The position numbers were made by a program, and so were the translations under genes. Shown here in pieces: positions 50,632 through 60,000 of a DNA stretch of 64,000 nt. Each line of letters starts with the position of its first letter. Position 1 is the first letter of the stretch. A model generated the notes under the pieces. That model was not told where the DNA came from. It made no database searches and saw only the letters and a program-made list of their open reading frames with translations. Source of the stretch: CAMASH01 sp041746635 (GTDB lineage Bacteria > Verrucomicrobiota > Verrucomicrobiia > Chthoniobacterales > Terrimicrobiaceae); the NCBI GenBank assembly GCA_041746635.1, contig JBGTGQ010000063.1:61766-125765 (forward strand). The letters run 5' to 3'.

Positions 50632-50793
50632 GGAGTTTTTTAAGGTTGATGGGCGGGGAGCTATTTCGTCGGGGAGTATTGGGCGGGGATTTCGCCGGGT
50701 CACGCAAAATCAGCCCTCGAGTCGGTGGAGTGGAGGGATAATTTTCTTCCCCACCAGCCGTGCCCGCCCTAGTCTCCGCCGAGATTTGATCTT

Positions 50794-51807
50794 ATGAAAT
50801 TACTTCCCCTTCTCGTTGCCACGTTTCTCTTTACCTTGGGTTCCATTGAGGCGGACCCCAAGGTCGATTTTTTGAAACTCATCAATCGTCCGAAAGTTCC
50901 GCTGGCCCCGATGGTCGAGGTGCTGCCCACGGCGGACGGACTGGAGCGTTACCATTTCACTTATGCCTCGGAAGCCGGCGTGCGCGTGCCGGGCCTCTTA
51001 TTTAAACGTCCGGGTAACAAACCGCGCCCGGTGGTGGTGGTGCTGCACGGCACGACGGAAGACAAGGACCAATACGCGGACCTTCTCACCATGCTGGCCG
51101 ACAAGGGTTTCATTGCGGTGGCAACCGACGGCCGTTTTCATGGTGAACGCCGCACGTACGGTGCACCCGGTGATGAGTATTCGGATAACATCGCCAAGGC
51201 TTTCAATGGATCGGGCAAGCATCCCTTTTATTATGACAATGTCTGGGATGTCACCCGCCTGTTAGATTACTTGGAAACCCGGTCCGATGTGGACGCCTCC
51301 CGTATTGGCCTGACGGGAATCTCGAAGGGCGGCATCGAAACCTATATGACGACCGCGATCGATCCCCGGGTGAAAGTCGCGGTGCCCTGCATCGCCATGC
51401 AAAGTTTCCGCTGGGAGTTGGATAACAATTCCTGGCAGGCGCGGATTAGTTCGGTGCAGCGGGCCTTCGACACGGTGGTTAAACAGCAGGGGGTGAAGAA
51501 TCCGGGGCCGGCTTTTGTACGCAAATTTTACGACCGGGTCGTGCCGGGTATCTATGGGAAATTCGACGGTCCTTCGTTGATCACCCTGATCGCCCCGCGT
51601 CCCTTGCTTCTAATTAATAGCGACAAGGACGGACTTACGCCCAAGGCCAGCGTGGAGGAATGCATCGCGGCGGCGCAGAAGGCCTATAAGGCTGACCATG
51701 CCAGCAATCGGTTTTCCTATATTTTCCAGGATAGCAGCAAACATGAGGTGACTCCCAAGTCATTCCGATCCGCCATTGATTGGTTTGCCCGCTGGTTAAA
51801 GCCCTAG
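50794..51807 (+). CDS. exported alpha/beta hydrolase (dienelactone-hydrolase/acyl-esterase-like)
   Basis: A 337-residue enzyme. Signal peptide MKLLPLLVATFLFTLGSIEA. Alpha/beta core: PVVVVLHGTTEDKDQYADLL (oxyanion HG), nucleophile elbow GLTGISKGGIETYM (GxSxG as GISKG), acid in LLLINSDKDGLTPK and His in DSSKHEVTPKSF. The fold resembles dienelactone hydrolases or acetyl-xylan-esterase-like proteins, so it probably cleaves an ester or lactone in the periplasm. The polysaccharide-deacetylase-like gene begins 11 bp after its stop. They likely form an operon. Confidence 0.82.
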   Translation: MKLLPLLVATFLFTLGSIEADPKVDFLKLINRPKVPLAPMVEVLPTADGLERYHFTYASEAGVRVPGLLFKRPGNKPRPVVVVLHGTTEDKDQYADLLTMLADKGFIAVATDGRFHGERRTYGAPGDEYSDNIAKAFNGSGKHPFYYDNVWDVTRLLDYLETRSDVDASRIGLTGISKGGIETYMTTAIDPRVKVAVPCIAMQSFRWELDNNSWQARISSVQRAFDTVVKQQGVKNPGPAFVRKFYDRVVPGIYGKFDGPSLITLIAPRPLLLINSDKDGLTPKASVEECIAAAQKAYKADHASNRFSYIFQDSSKHEVTPKSFRSAIDWFARWLKP

Positions 51808-51818
51808 GGTTTTTTTCT

Positions 51819-52808
51819 ATGAACGACGCGCGACCGATTCATTGGGCCCGGGTCTTGCTTTGGACAGGTGCTTTTCTGGCCTTCGGGATGGCGTCGGCCG
51901 CAGCGGACGCTCCCACCGATGCCGCCACGGGTTTTCCCCGGGAAACGCTCGTAATCAAGGAATGGAGCGCGGGCAAGAAGGTCGCGGTTTGTTTTGTGCT
52001 CTATGTGGAAGTCTGGGGTTTTGGCCAGGGTCCGAATTTCCGGCCGGACATGGCCTCGCGCAACCCGGACTTGGTGGACGAGTCGTTCCGCAATTATGCG
52101 ATCAACTTCGGAGTGGAGCGGGTGGGCGGGGTCTTCCGCGAACAGGATGTTCCCTTGAGCATTGCCCTGAGCGCCTTGTTCCCTGGTCAGCATCCCGAAG
52201 TTTGGAAAAGATTCCGCTCGCTGGTTCCGAAGGCGTCCGTGATTGCGCACGGCATGAACAATTCCTCTCAAATGCTGCCCTTGGGCCGTGGCTTGGCGGA
52301 GCAAGAGAAGTACATCAAGGCGACCCTGGACTTGATCGAGAAAGATACCGGCGTTCGGGCCAAAGGCTGGAGCAGTCCCAGCGTGTATGGCAACGTGGAC
52401 ACGTTTCGGGCCACCGCCGCCAACGGAATCGCCTACACCTTGGACGCGATGGATTCGGATTTTCTTTCGGTTCTCCAAACCCCCGAAGGAAAACTGTTAC
52501 TGATACCCTATCCGCCGGTCACGGTGGACATGGGGCAATTCCTCGGGCGCAATTTTTCCCCGCGGGACGTGGAGCAACTCTGGACCGACTATGTTGGCGA
52601 ACTTGCCCGCGAAGCGGAAAAAAATCCGGATGGACCCGCGACGGTGATCGCCATCGGGATCCATCCGTTTGTCGTCGGTTCGCCCGACGGTGCCGCCGCC
52701 CTGCGACGGACCTTGGAAACATTGAAGAAAATCCCGACGGTCTGGCTCAGCGATGCCGATGCCATTTTGCAGGCATCGAATCTCAATCCGCAAAGCACCA
52801 GTCAATAA
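51819..52808 (+). CDS. exported polysaccharide-deacetylase/PuuE-like protein
   Basis: A 329-residue protein; ATG 51819 gives MNDARPIHWARVLLWTGAFL, a signal peptide. The body resembles the NodB-type TIM-barrel of the PuuE/allantoinase-like branch: GKKVAVCFVLYVEVWG at the position of the metal aspartates, ALFPGQHPEVWKRF, SVIAHGMNNSSQML (HG.N.S), GWSSPSVYGNVDTFRA and VIAIGIHPFVVGSPDG (last His). The usual FDD pair is altered (VEVWG), so deacetylase activity is not assured. Allantoinase-like relatives sit in purine pathways, agreeing with the molybdenum hydroxylase that follows 12 bp later. Location would be periplasmic. Confidence 0.65.
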   Translation: MNDARPIHWARVLLWTGAFLAFGMASAAADAPTDAATGFPRETLVIKEWSAGKKVAVCFVLYVEVWGFGQGPNFRPDMASRNPDLVDESFRNYAINFGVERVGGVFREQDVPLSIALSALFPGQHPEVWKRFRSLVPKASVIAHGMNNSSQMLPLGRGLAEQEKYIKATLDLIEKDTGVRAKGWSSPSVYGNVDTFRATAANGIAYTLDAMDSDFLSVLQTPEGKLLLIPYPPVTVDMGQFLGRNFSPRDVEQLWTDYVGELAREAEKNPDGPATVIAIGIHPFVVGSPDGAAALRRTLETLKKIPTVWLSDADAILQASNLNPQSTSQ

Positions 52809-52820
52809 CTTCGACTTGGC

Positions 52821-53633
52821 ATGGATCTCAACACGATTACTGAAATTCAACGCCCCTCTTGCGTGGAGGACGTGAAAGAATGGCAAAATGGCTACGCGTG
52901 GCTGGCCGGCGGCACCTGGCTCTTTTCTGAACCGCAGGTCAACACTCACACGCTGATCGATCTCGAAACGCTCAAATGGCCATCGCTCACCGCCTCGTCT
53001 GCGGGTCTCGAAATCGCCGCGACTTGCAAAGTGGTCGAGCTCGACCGCTTCGCCGCACCGTCTGAATGGATCGCCTCGCCGCTGCTGAGTGAATGTTGTC
53101 ATTCGTTTCTCGCCTCGTTCAAAATTTGGAACGAGGCCAGCGTGGGTGGCAACCTGATCATGTCGTTGCCGGCCGGTCCGATGATATCGCTAACCGCCGC
53201 GTTGGAGGGTGTTTGCACGCTCTGGCCGCGCGACGGCCAGCCGCGCGAGTTTTCGGTGGTGAACTTCGTTATCGGCAATCACCAAAACGTTCTCGCGCCC
53301 GGTGAATTGTTGCGCTCGATTTTCCTGCCTGCGCACGCGCTCAAAAAAAGATACGCCTTCCGCCGCTTTACGCTCACTCATCTCGGCCGTTCCGAAACAC
53401 TGATCATCGGCACACTTTGTCCGGAACAGGGTGAGTTTGTGCTCACCGTCACTGCCTCGACATTGCGTCCGAGGCAATTCCGATTTGCGGCCCTTCCCTC
53501 CGCCGCCGAGATGCGGAGTGCGATTGACTCCATCCCGCTCGACGAATATCTCGCCGACACCCACGGGTCACCGGCCCATCGCCAGCATCTCACCTATTAT
53601 TTTGCGGAACAGATCCGGGAAGAACTCTCATGA
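52821..53633 (+). CDS. FAD-binding subunit of a molybdenum hydroxylase
   Basis: A 270-residue FAD-domain protein (FAD_binding_5/CO_deh_flav_C). Visible: WLAGGTWLFSEPQVNTHTLI (the 'aGGT.l' pyrophosphate loop), ATCKVVELDRFAAPSEW, FKIWNEASVGGNLIMSLPAG (rn.asvGGNl......sd....L) and the C-terminal YAFRRFTLTHLGRSETL. It passes electrons from the Fe-S clusters of the neighbouring subunit to NAD, oxygen or a quinone. It overlaps the fused Fe-S/Mo subunit start (ATGA). Confidence 0.87.
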   Translation: MDLNTITEIQRPSCVEDVKEWQNGYAWLAGGTWLFSEPQVNTHTLIDLETLKWPSLTASSAGLEIAATCKVVELDRFAAPSEWIASPLLSECCHSFLASFKIWNEASVGGNLIMSLPAGPMISLTAALEGVCTLWPRDGQPREFSVVNFVIGNHQNVLAPGELLRSIFLPAHALKKRYAFRRFTLTHLGRSETLIIGTLCPEQGEFVLTVTASTLRPRQFRFAALPSAAEMRSAIDSIPLDEYLADTHGSPAHRQHLTYYFAEQIREELS

Positions 53634-56344
53634 GCTACCAAATCAACGGCAAAACTTTTGATGAGAAACCCCGGCCGGGACAATGCCTGCGTACGTTCGC
53701 CCGCGATCTCGGATGGTTCGGGGTGAAGAAGGGCTGTGACGCGGGCGATTGCGGGGCCTGCACGGTATGGCTCGATGGCAAGCCCGTTCATAGCTGCCTC
53801 GTGCCGGCTTATCGCGCCGAAGGACGCGAAGTCACCACGATCGAGGGACTGGCGTGCGGGGACGCTCTGCATCCGATGCAGCAGGCGTTTCTCGACGCGC
53901 AGGCTTTTCAATGCGGCTTTTGCGCGGCGGGGATGATCATGACTTCCGCCAGTTTGAGTGATGAAGAAAAAAAGGATTTGCCCTTCCGCCTCAAGGGCAA
54001 CCTCTGCCGCTGCACCGGCTACCATGCCATCGAGGACGCGTTGAATGGCGTGGCGTCCGTCGAGGAAGATCGCGCGGGCCATGCCTGCGGCTCCAGTTTG
54101 CAGAGCCCGCTGGCGCACTCCATCGTGACCGGGACGGCTCGGTACACGGCAGATATCACTATGGAGGGCATGCTGCATCTCAAGGTGCTGCGGTCGCCTC
54201 ACGCCCACGCGAAGATCGGGGCCATGCGCACGGAAAAAGCCCGCGCGCTGCCGGGTGTCCATGCCGTGTTTACCTGGGAGGATGTACCGAAGCGTCCGTT
54301 CACCTCCGCTTTGCATGACGATTACCGCGTGGACCCGGACGACACTTTTGTTCTGGATAACGTCGCCCGACATGTCGGCCAGCGCGTGGCTGCGGTGGTG
54401 GCTGACACCGAGGGAATCGCCGAGGAAGCCTGCCGCCTGATTGAGGTGGATTACGAGGTTCTTCCGGCGGTCTTCGATCCAGAGGAGGCCATGCTCCCGG
54501 GTGTGCCGGTTTTGCACAACAAGGAATTTTCCTCCCGCATTCAAAACGCAAAGCAGAACATCTTTCTTCAAATCGAGAGCGAATATGGAAAGGTCGCGCA
54601 GGGTTTTGCCGAGGCCGACGTCACGGTGGAGAACACGTTTTCCACCAACAAGGTTTCGCACGCGCACTTGGAAACCCACATCGCCATTGCCTCGCAAAGC
54701 GCAGACGGGCGCATCCACGTGCGTTCGAGTTCGCAGGCTCCCTTCCAGGTCAAAGCCAAGCTGGCGTATCTGTTCGCGATCCCGCTTGAGCGGGTGCATG
54801 TCTATACCGAGCGGGTGGGAGGCGGTTTTGGTGGCAAGCAGGAGATGCTTTGCGAAGAGCTTTGCGTGCTGGCCATGTTGAAAACGGGCCGTCCGGTGAA
54901 ATGGGAGTTCACCCGCGAGGAGGAATTCATCGCCGGCGTGTCTCGCCATCCGATGAAGACCACCATCAAGGTCGGGGCCAAAAAAGACGGCACGCTAACC
55001 GCGATCCAACTCCGCGTGGTTTCCGCCACAGGGGCTTACGGTAACCACGGAGGCGAAACGTTGGCCGCCTCGCTCAGTCAGTCGCTCCAGATTTATCGCT
55101 GCCCGAATATGCAGGGCACCGGATTTGCGGTTTACACCAACATCCCGCCGTCCGGCGCGTTCCGTGGTTACGGGTCCTCGCAAACTGTCTTCGCGGTCGA
55201 GTCCGCCATGGGTGACCTCGCCCGCAAGCTGGGCATGGACCTCATGGCCTTGCAGCGCAAAAATGTGGTGGTCCCTGGCGACGCCGTGCACAGCATCTGG
55301 GAAGGGCCGTCGGATGCGGAGATGGGAAGTTATGGGCTGGATCAGTGCATGGATTTTGTCGAGAAGGCACTGGCCAGTGGACGCGGCGAGCCCAAGCCGG
55401 AAGGCGCCGAATGGCTCGAGGGCAAGGGCCACGCCATCCACATGCACGATTGCATTCCGCCCACGGAGCAGCGTTCCGAGGCGCACATCAATCTGCGCTC
55501 GGACGGAACCTACTACCTCACCAACGGCGTCACCGAGATGGGGAATGGCACCATCACTTCCATGCGGCAGGTGGCCGCCTCGATTCTGAACACCACCGCT
55601 GGACGCATTGAAATCGTTATCGCGGATACGGACAAGACCGCCTACGACACCGGCACTTTTTCCAGCGTCGGCACCAGCGTCTCCTGCAAATCCGCCAGCC
55701 TCGCGGCGGAAAATCTGCGCGATAATATCCTCAAGGTTGCCAGTCAGTTTACCTCGACTCCGTTGGAGGAGTGCAAGCTGGTGGACGATGCCATCCAGTG
55801 CGGCAAACGGATGGTTCCACTCACGGAGCTTTTCGCCTCCGCGCCCGATGCGCGGCACCGCCTGCACGTTATGCGCAAAGCCTACGGATCGCCCCGCACC
55901 ACCTGTTTCAACGTTCACGGCTTTCGCATTGGGGTTCATCGGGTGACCGGCGAAATCCGCATCCTGCAAAGCGTCCACGCGGCCGATGCCGGCACGATTA
56001 TTAATCCCATGCAATGCCGCGGTCAGGTCGAAGGCGCGGTTGCGCAGGGCATTGGCAGCAGTTTGTTCGAGCGCATGGTCTTTGATGGCAACGGAAAAAT
56101 GATGAACCCGACCTTCCGCAATTACCGCATTTCGGCCTTCGCTGACATCCCGCGCACGGAGGTCTTTTTTGCCGACACCTACGATGCCTACGGTCCCCTC
56201 GGCGCGAAATCCGCCGGGGAAACCCCGATCATTCCCGTGGCGCCGGCCCTGGGCAACGCTCTGGCCGATGCGACCGGTGTGCGTTTCGAAAGTCTGCCCT
56301 TCAGCGCGGATCGCATTTTTGACCGGCTCGTCACCGCGAAATGA
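53630..56344 (+). CDS. molybdenum hydroxylase with fused 2Fe-2S and molybdopterin subunits (xanthine-dehydrogenase family)
   Basis: A 904-residue fusion. Residues 1-150: two [2Fe-2S] domains, GCDAGDCGACTVWLDGKPVHSC and QCGFCAAGMIM...GNLCRCTGYH. Residues 155-900: molybdopterin domains with VGGGFGGKQEMLCEEL (Gln near Mo), GAFRGYGSSQTVFAVE, GTGFAVYTNIPPSGAFRG (substrate pocket), and the catalytic glutamate in GAKSAGETPIIPVAPAL. Separate FAD subunit upstream. Order FAD then FeS-Mo differs from the usual three-gene or full-length layouts. Substrate unknown; xanthine, a heterocycle or an aldehyde are options. XdhC and a MobA-like protein on the other strand should insert and make the cofactor. Confidence 0.9.
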   Translation: MSYQINGKTFDEKPRPGQCLRTFARDLGWFGVKKGCDAGDCGACTVWLDGKPVHSCLVPAYRAEGREVTTIEGLACGDALHPMQQAFLDAQAFQCGFCAAGMIMTSASLSDEEKKDLPFRLKGNLCRCTGYHAIEDALNGVASVEEDRAGHACGSSLQSPLAHSIVTGTARYTADITMEGMLHLKVLRSPHAHAKIGAMRTEKARALPGVHAVFTWEDVPKRPFTSALHDDYRVDPDDTFVLDNVARHVGQRVAAVVADTEGIAEEACRLIEVDYEVLPAVFDPEEAMLPGVPVLHNKEFSSRIQNAKQNIFLQIESEYGKVAQGFAEADVTVENTFSTNKVSHAHLETHIAIASQSADGRIHVRSSSQAPFQVKAKLAYLFAIPLERVHVYTERVGGGFGGKQEMLCEELCVLAMLKTGRPVKWEFTREEEFIAGVSRHPMKTTIKVGAKKDGTLTAIQLRVVSATGAYGNHGGETLAASLSQSLQIYRCPNMQGTGFAVYTNIPPSGAFRGYGSSQTVFAVESAMGDLARKLGMDLMALQRKNVVVPGDAVHSIWEGPSDAEMGSYGLDQCMDFVEKALASGRGEPKPEGAEWLEGKGHAIHMHDCIPPTEQRSEAHINLRSDGTYYLTNGVTEMGNGTITSMRQVAASILNTTAGRIEIVIADTDKTAYDTGTFSSVGTSVSCKSASLAAENLRDNILKVASQFTSTPLEECKLVDDAIQCGKRMVPLTELFASAPDARHRLHVMRKAYGSPRTTCFNVHGFRIGVHRVTGEIRILQSVHAADAGTIINPMQCRGQVEGAVAQGIGSSLFERMVFDGNGKMMNPTFRNYRISAFADIPRTEVFFADTYDAYGPLGAKSAGETPIIPVAPALGNALADATGVRFESLPFSADRIFDRLVTAK

Positions 56345-56367
56345 AAATGCTGCGGCCGAAAGCCTCA

Positions 56368-56407
56368 TGTCCGGCAAGATGCCGGACACCGCACGCAAGA
56401 TGCGTGC
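56368..56407. repeat. twin-hairpin REP-like element
   Basis: tgtccggca-aga-tgccggaca (9-bp stem, 56368-56388) and gcacgca-aga-tgcgtgc (56391-56407) follow the hydroxylase stop. Both have the GCA-aga-TGC core. The ABM-protein start is 14 bases downstream. Confidence 0.8.
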
Positions 56408-56420
56408 GCTCCCTCAGACT

Positions 56421-57365
56421 ATGAGCGAACTCGCCGTTCTTATCGCCACAGCCAAGGTTCGCGCTGGTCAGGATCGCGCCTTTGCGGAGTGGAAAGCGCG
56501 TCACGATACCGTCATTGGAAAATTCACCGGATTCGTCAGCAGCGACATTATTCCGCCGACCCACGCGGGCGGCGACGAATGGACGATCATCCTGAATTTC
56601 GAGTCGAAGGATGATCTGGCCGCCTGGCAAAAATCACCGGAGCGTGCTGCCGTCGTGGCCGAGGGGATGCCACTTTTTGAAGGAGGGAGCCTTGGCGAGA
56701 TCGTGCAAATTGGCGACGGGGGTGGGCAGCCGGAAAGCAACGTCACGGAGATCATCTTTTCCAAAGTCAAAGCTGGCAGGGAGGATGCCTATCGTGAGTG
56801 GACGACGCGCATTCAGGCCGCCCAGGCAAAGTATCCTGGCTATTGCGGCATGTATCTCCAGCCGCCGCAGGAAAAAGGCGGGCTGTGGACAACGATTCTT
56901 CGCTTTGATTCCGAGGTGCATCTCGAAGCATGGATGAATGCCGCGGAGCGCAAGCAGCTTCTCCTCGAATCCAAAGCCTTCATCGAACACGAGGCCCTTT
57001 CCCGTCTCGCCACCTCGTTTCCCGGTTGGGTGCCTCTTGATCCCATGACGGGCAAAGGCCCTCCCAATTGGAAAACCGCTCTCCTGGTGCTCCTAGGGCT
57101 CTTTCCGGTCGTTATGCTGGAGCTGAGATTTTTCAACCCGGTTCTCGCGGGTTGGGGTTTGAACTCCTCGTTTGCCACTTTCGTCGGCAATTCCGTCAGC
57201 GTCGCCGCCACCAGTTTTCTCACCATGCCGCTGGCGGTACGAGGCTTTGGTTGGTGGCTTTTTCCCAAGGTCGAATCGTTCCGAACCAACGCTCGGGGCG
57301 TGCTGATCCTTACGCTCTTGTTTGCGCTGGAAATCAGCCTGCTCTGGAAACTTCTGCCTTGGTAA
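56421..57365 (+). CDS. membrane protein with two ABM (antibiotic biosynthesis monooxygenase-like) domains
   Basis: A 314-residue protein; the ATG 56421 (MSELAVLIATAKVRAGQDRA) is preferred since the longer frame is only repeat and the previous gene. Two tandem ABM folds: residues about 5-95 (FAEWKARHDTVIGKFTGFVS) and about 105-195 (YREWTTRIQAAQAKYPGYCG, with VTEIIFSKVKAGREDAYREW). Three TM segments follow (TALLVLLGLFPVVMLELRFF, FVGNSVSVAATSFLTMPLAV, ARGVLILTLLFALEISLLW). COG3224-like proteins have this layout. It could be a cofactor-free oxygenase or a redox or signalling membrane protein in the same cluster. Confidence 0.8.
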   Translation: MSELAVLIATAKVRAGQDRAFAEWKARHDTVIGKFTGFVSSDIIPPTHAGGDEWTIILNFESKDDLAAWQKSPERAAVVAEGMPLFEGGSLGEIVQIGDGGGQPESNVTEIIFSKVKAGREDAYREWTTRIQAAQAKYPGYCGMYLQPPQEKGGLWTTILRFDSEVHLEAWMNAAERKQLLLESKAFIEHEALSRLATSFPGWVPLDPMTGKGPPNWKTALLVLLGLFPVVMLELRFFNPVLAGWGLNSSFATFVGNSVSVAATSFLTMPLAVRGFGWWLFPKVESFRTNARGVLILTLLFALEISLLWKLLPW

Positions 57366-57425
57366 TTTCTGGCAATCCCGTAGTAGTTTTTAAGTTCACA
57401 TGCTATCAGGCCTCCAACCCATCAA

Positions 57426-58556
57426 ATGAAAAATACATCCCCGTTTCTTGCCGCCGCCCTTTCCCTACTGGTTTGCCTTTCGCCCGTGGTCGGCGCCGAC
57501 GAAGTTCCCGCCTTTTTCACTCCGATGGTGCTGAACTCCCAGCCGCCGCCGTCCAAGGAAAAACTGGCCGCGCAAGCCGTGTATCAACTGAACAACTCGA
57601 TGTTCGATATTTACGATAATTCGCTGGCCGTTTATCAAAAAAACATCCGGGCCCGCGTCCCTCTTATCATGGCTCTCTTTAGCGGCAAGGGCGGACGTTT
57701 TATCCTTTACCGGCCTGGCCAGGAGCCACTGGAGGCTCCCTCCGTGCCGTCGATTTACCAGGCGGCCAAGTCCGTCGGGCATACCGCCATGGCGACTTAT
57801 GCCTGCGTGGCCCCTTATCTTGCCGATCCCAAGGCCGATCAGTCATGGCTCCGCCTGATGCGCAGCTATCGGCTGGAAATTCAAATGGCCAAGGAAGGCA
57901 TCGCCAATTTGGAAGCGACCCCCGAGCAACAGGCTCTCTTGCAGGACACCCTGACCCAAATTCTGGCTTTTCAGGATGCCTGTATTGCAAATGGAACTTA
58001 CACTTACGCCGACGTGCTGGCGTACGCCCGTGGAGTGGAACCTAATCTGGAAAAGCTGATTGCGGTGGCGTCCGGTGCCCAGGTCGCCCATTGGTTCGGT
58101 GTCCTCACGGAATGGAAAAAAATGCTCGGGGCCGATTGGGACAAGACATACGGGCTCACGAACACGATCTATGTGGCCCGGCAGAATAATATCCTTTTCA
58201 GCGTAATGGCCCAATTCTTTGGAAAAGAGACCTTCAATGACCGGTTGTTGCTCCTGGAGACGACAGATTTCCAGACCACGCCGGAATTGATGATGACGGC
58301 CTTTGCCCGCATCATGGGAGATCGCGTGCTCGGCGAGGTGTTCTTCGCCAATGACCGGCTGATGGACTTTGAGCTTTTGGGCTTTGGTGGCCGCGCAGCC
58401 ATCGAAAGCGAAATGAAAAAACTCGGCAAGCCCGCGCTGCTGCCTCCGTTGGTTCCTTTCAACAGCACGGAGTGGCCCATGAAAATCGACCCCGCCTCCG
58501 GCACGGGTCCGGCCTCGTTTGATGATCTCCATAAAGCAGGCCTGCTGAAGCGTTGA
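57426..58556 (+). CDS. exported helical protein of unknown function
   Basis: A 376-residue protein. Signal peptide MKNTSPFLAAALSLLVCLSP with cleavage near VVGADE. The mature protein is almost all helical, with a conserved-looking start (FFTPMVLNSQPPPSKEKLAAQ), MFDIYDNSLAVYQKNIRARV, GGRFILYRPGQEPLEAPSVP and a terminal FNSTEWPMKIDPASGTGPAS. Nothing is diagnostic of an enzyme. It lies between the ABM protein and an OprB-type porin, 9 bp from the latter, so it may be a periplasmic partner of the porin or the hydroxylase. Confidence 0.75.
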   Translation: MKNTSPFLAAALSLLVCLSPVVGADEVPAFFTPMVLNSQPPPSKEKLAAQAVYQLNNSMFDIYDNSLAVYQKNIRARVPLIMALFSGKGGRFILYRPGQEPLEAPSVPSIYQAAKSVGHTAMATYACVAPYLADPKADQSWLRLMRSYRLEIQMAKEGIANLEATPEQQALLQDTLTQILAFQDACIANGTYTYADVLAYARGVEPNLEKLIAVASGAQVAHWFGVLTEWKKMLGADWDKTYGLTNTIYVARQNNILFSVMAQFFGKETFNDRLLLLETTDFQTTPELMMTAFARIMGDRVLGEVFFANDRLMDFELLGFGGRAAIESEMKKLGKPALLPPLVPFNSTEWPMKIDPASGTGPASFDDLHKAGLLKR

Positions 58557-58565
58557 TCCGCAGCC

Positions 58566-59942
58566 ATGCGCTGCCTTGCAGTCCTCGCCCTGGCGGTTGC
58601 CTTTTTGGGAACGCCGCTGCGGGCGGTGGAGCCGATTCGGGAAGCATCCGTTCCCTTGGTGGATCAGCTTTTCGGCGAGGCCCCGAAGGCCATCAGCGGC
58701 AATCCCGTCGCGGAGAGTGACATGCCCGGCACGGGCTTGGCGGGACGGCTTCTTCATCTTTCCTGGGAAACCGGTTTGCGCCTCGGCGGCATCTGGCTGG
58801 CCGACGCGAACATCCTGCTCTCCGGCGGCGCCCAGCCCGGCACATGGAGCTTCAACAGCGCTCTCATCGTCGGGGCGAATCTTGACGCCGAAAAATTATT
58901 TGGCTGGCAGGGAGCCGAATTTGGCATCCAGTTTCTCCAATTCAACGGTCAGGACACCAACGGCCAGGCCGGTAGCGCGCAGGGCTACAACAGCCTTCCC
59001 GGCGCGCCGCCGCTGGATCGTTCCGAGCTCTATCAGTTCTGGTATCTCCAGAAACTCTTTGACGAGAAAATCATCTTCGTTGTCGGCAAGCTTGTGCCCA
59101 CGTTTGATTTCAACAACGTGGCCCGGCCTGTGCCCACGCAGGAAAAACGATTGGAAATTCCCGCCGTCACCGGCTTGCTCTACACGCCCGTTTTCGTCAA
59201 TCCGACTCTGCTCGGAGCCATCGGCGGTTATTATAACACGGTCTATGGTGCGAGCATCTCGGTGGCCCCGACGGAAAACACCTACCTGCGCTACGGTTTC
59301 TATGATGGCAACATAGCGCGCGGTGTGCAGACAGGCCTGACCGGGCCGCATTTTAACGGCTATTATTTCAACATCTGGGAGGCGGGGATGGATTGGGTGA
59401 TCGCCGACAACTACCCCGGCCAGATGGGTGCGGGTCTGTGGTATCAGACCGGGGTGCTGTCCGGCCCGAATGGGATTTCCGAAAATGGCACCGGGGGATT
59501 CTACATGTTCGGCGGCCAGCGCATCTGGTCCAACGACGCCGGAAAAGTGTCGGTGAACGCGGGAAAAACCAAGGACGGCAAGAGCAAGATCGTCATTCCC
59601 GCAGACGCCCGCCAGCCCGCCTCGATCTCCGCGTTTTTCCAGTTCGGCGTGAACAATTCTGAGACCCTACCGTTCAATCAATACTTCGGCATGGGCCTGA
59701 CCGGCTTCGGGTTGGTGCCCTGGCGACCGGATGATTCCGTGGGTGTCGGAATGTCCTGGGCCTGGCTGAATCCCAATTTGTTCGAGCGTTCGAGCGAACT
59801 GATGTTTCAAGCCTATTATCAGGCCCACCTGATTGGCGGGACGTTTTTCCAGCCTGCCCTCAGCTACATTCCCACCCCCGGCGAGGATGCCAGCCTTGGC
59901 GGGGCCTGGGCGCTGACCTTTCGGGTTACGGTGCTGTTCTGA
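58566..59942 (+). CDS. carbohydrate-selective porin, OprB family
   Basis: A 458-residue outer-membrane beta-barrel. Signal peptide MRCLAVLALAVAFLGTPLRAV. After a plug-like start the sequence is a series of amphipathic strands (SALIVGANLDAEKLFGWQGAEFGIQFLQFNGQ, core AEFGIQFLQFNGQ; YFNIWEAGMDWVI; GGFYMFGGQRIW), with the OprB-type YQFWYLQKLFDEKIIFVVGKL and C-terminal ALTFRVTVLF ending in Phe, as outer-membrane proteins do. It would admit a small organic nutrient. It ends the plus-strand cluster and converges on xdhC. Confidence 0.78.
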   Translation: MRCLAVLALAVAFLGTPLRAVEPIREASVPLVDQLFGEAPKAISGNPVAESDMPGTGLAGRLLHLSWETGLRLGGIWLADANILLSGGAQPGTWSFNSALIVGANLDAEKLFGWQGAEFGIQFLQFNGQDTNGQAGSAQGYNSLPGAPPLDRSELYQFWYLQKLFDEKIIFVVGKLVPTFDFNNVARPVPTQEKRLEIPAVTGLLYTPVFVNPTLLGAIGGYYNTVYGASISVAPTENTYLRYGFYDGNIARGVQTGLTGPHFNGYYFNIWEAGMDWVIADNYPGQMGAGLWYQTGVLSGPNGISENGTGGFYMFGGQRIWSNDAGKVSVNAGKTKDGKSKIVIPADARQPASISAFFQFGVNNSETLPFNQYFGMGLTGFGLVPWRPDDSVGVGMSWAWLNPNLFERSSELMFQAYYQAHLIGGTFFQPALSYIPTPGEDASLGGAWALTFRVTVLF

Positions 59943-60000
59943 CGTGGCATCTGCATCCTGCTGATGAACCAAACCAAACCGGCTGAAAGCCGCTATTCCT

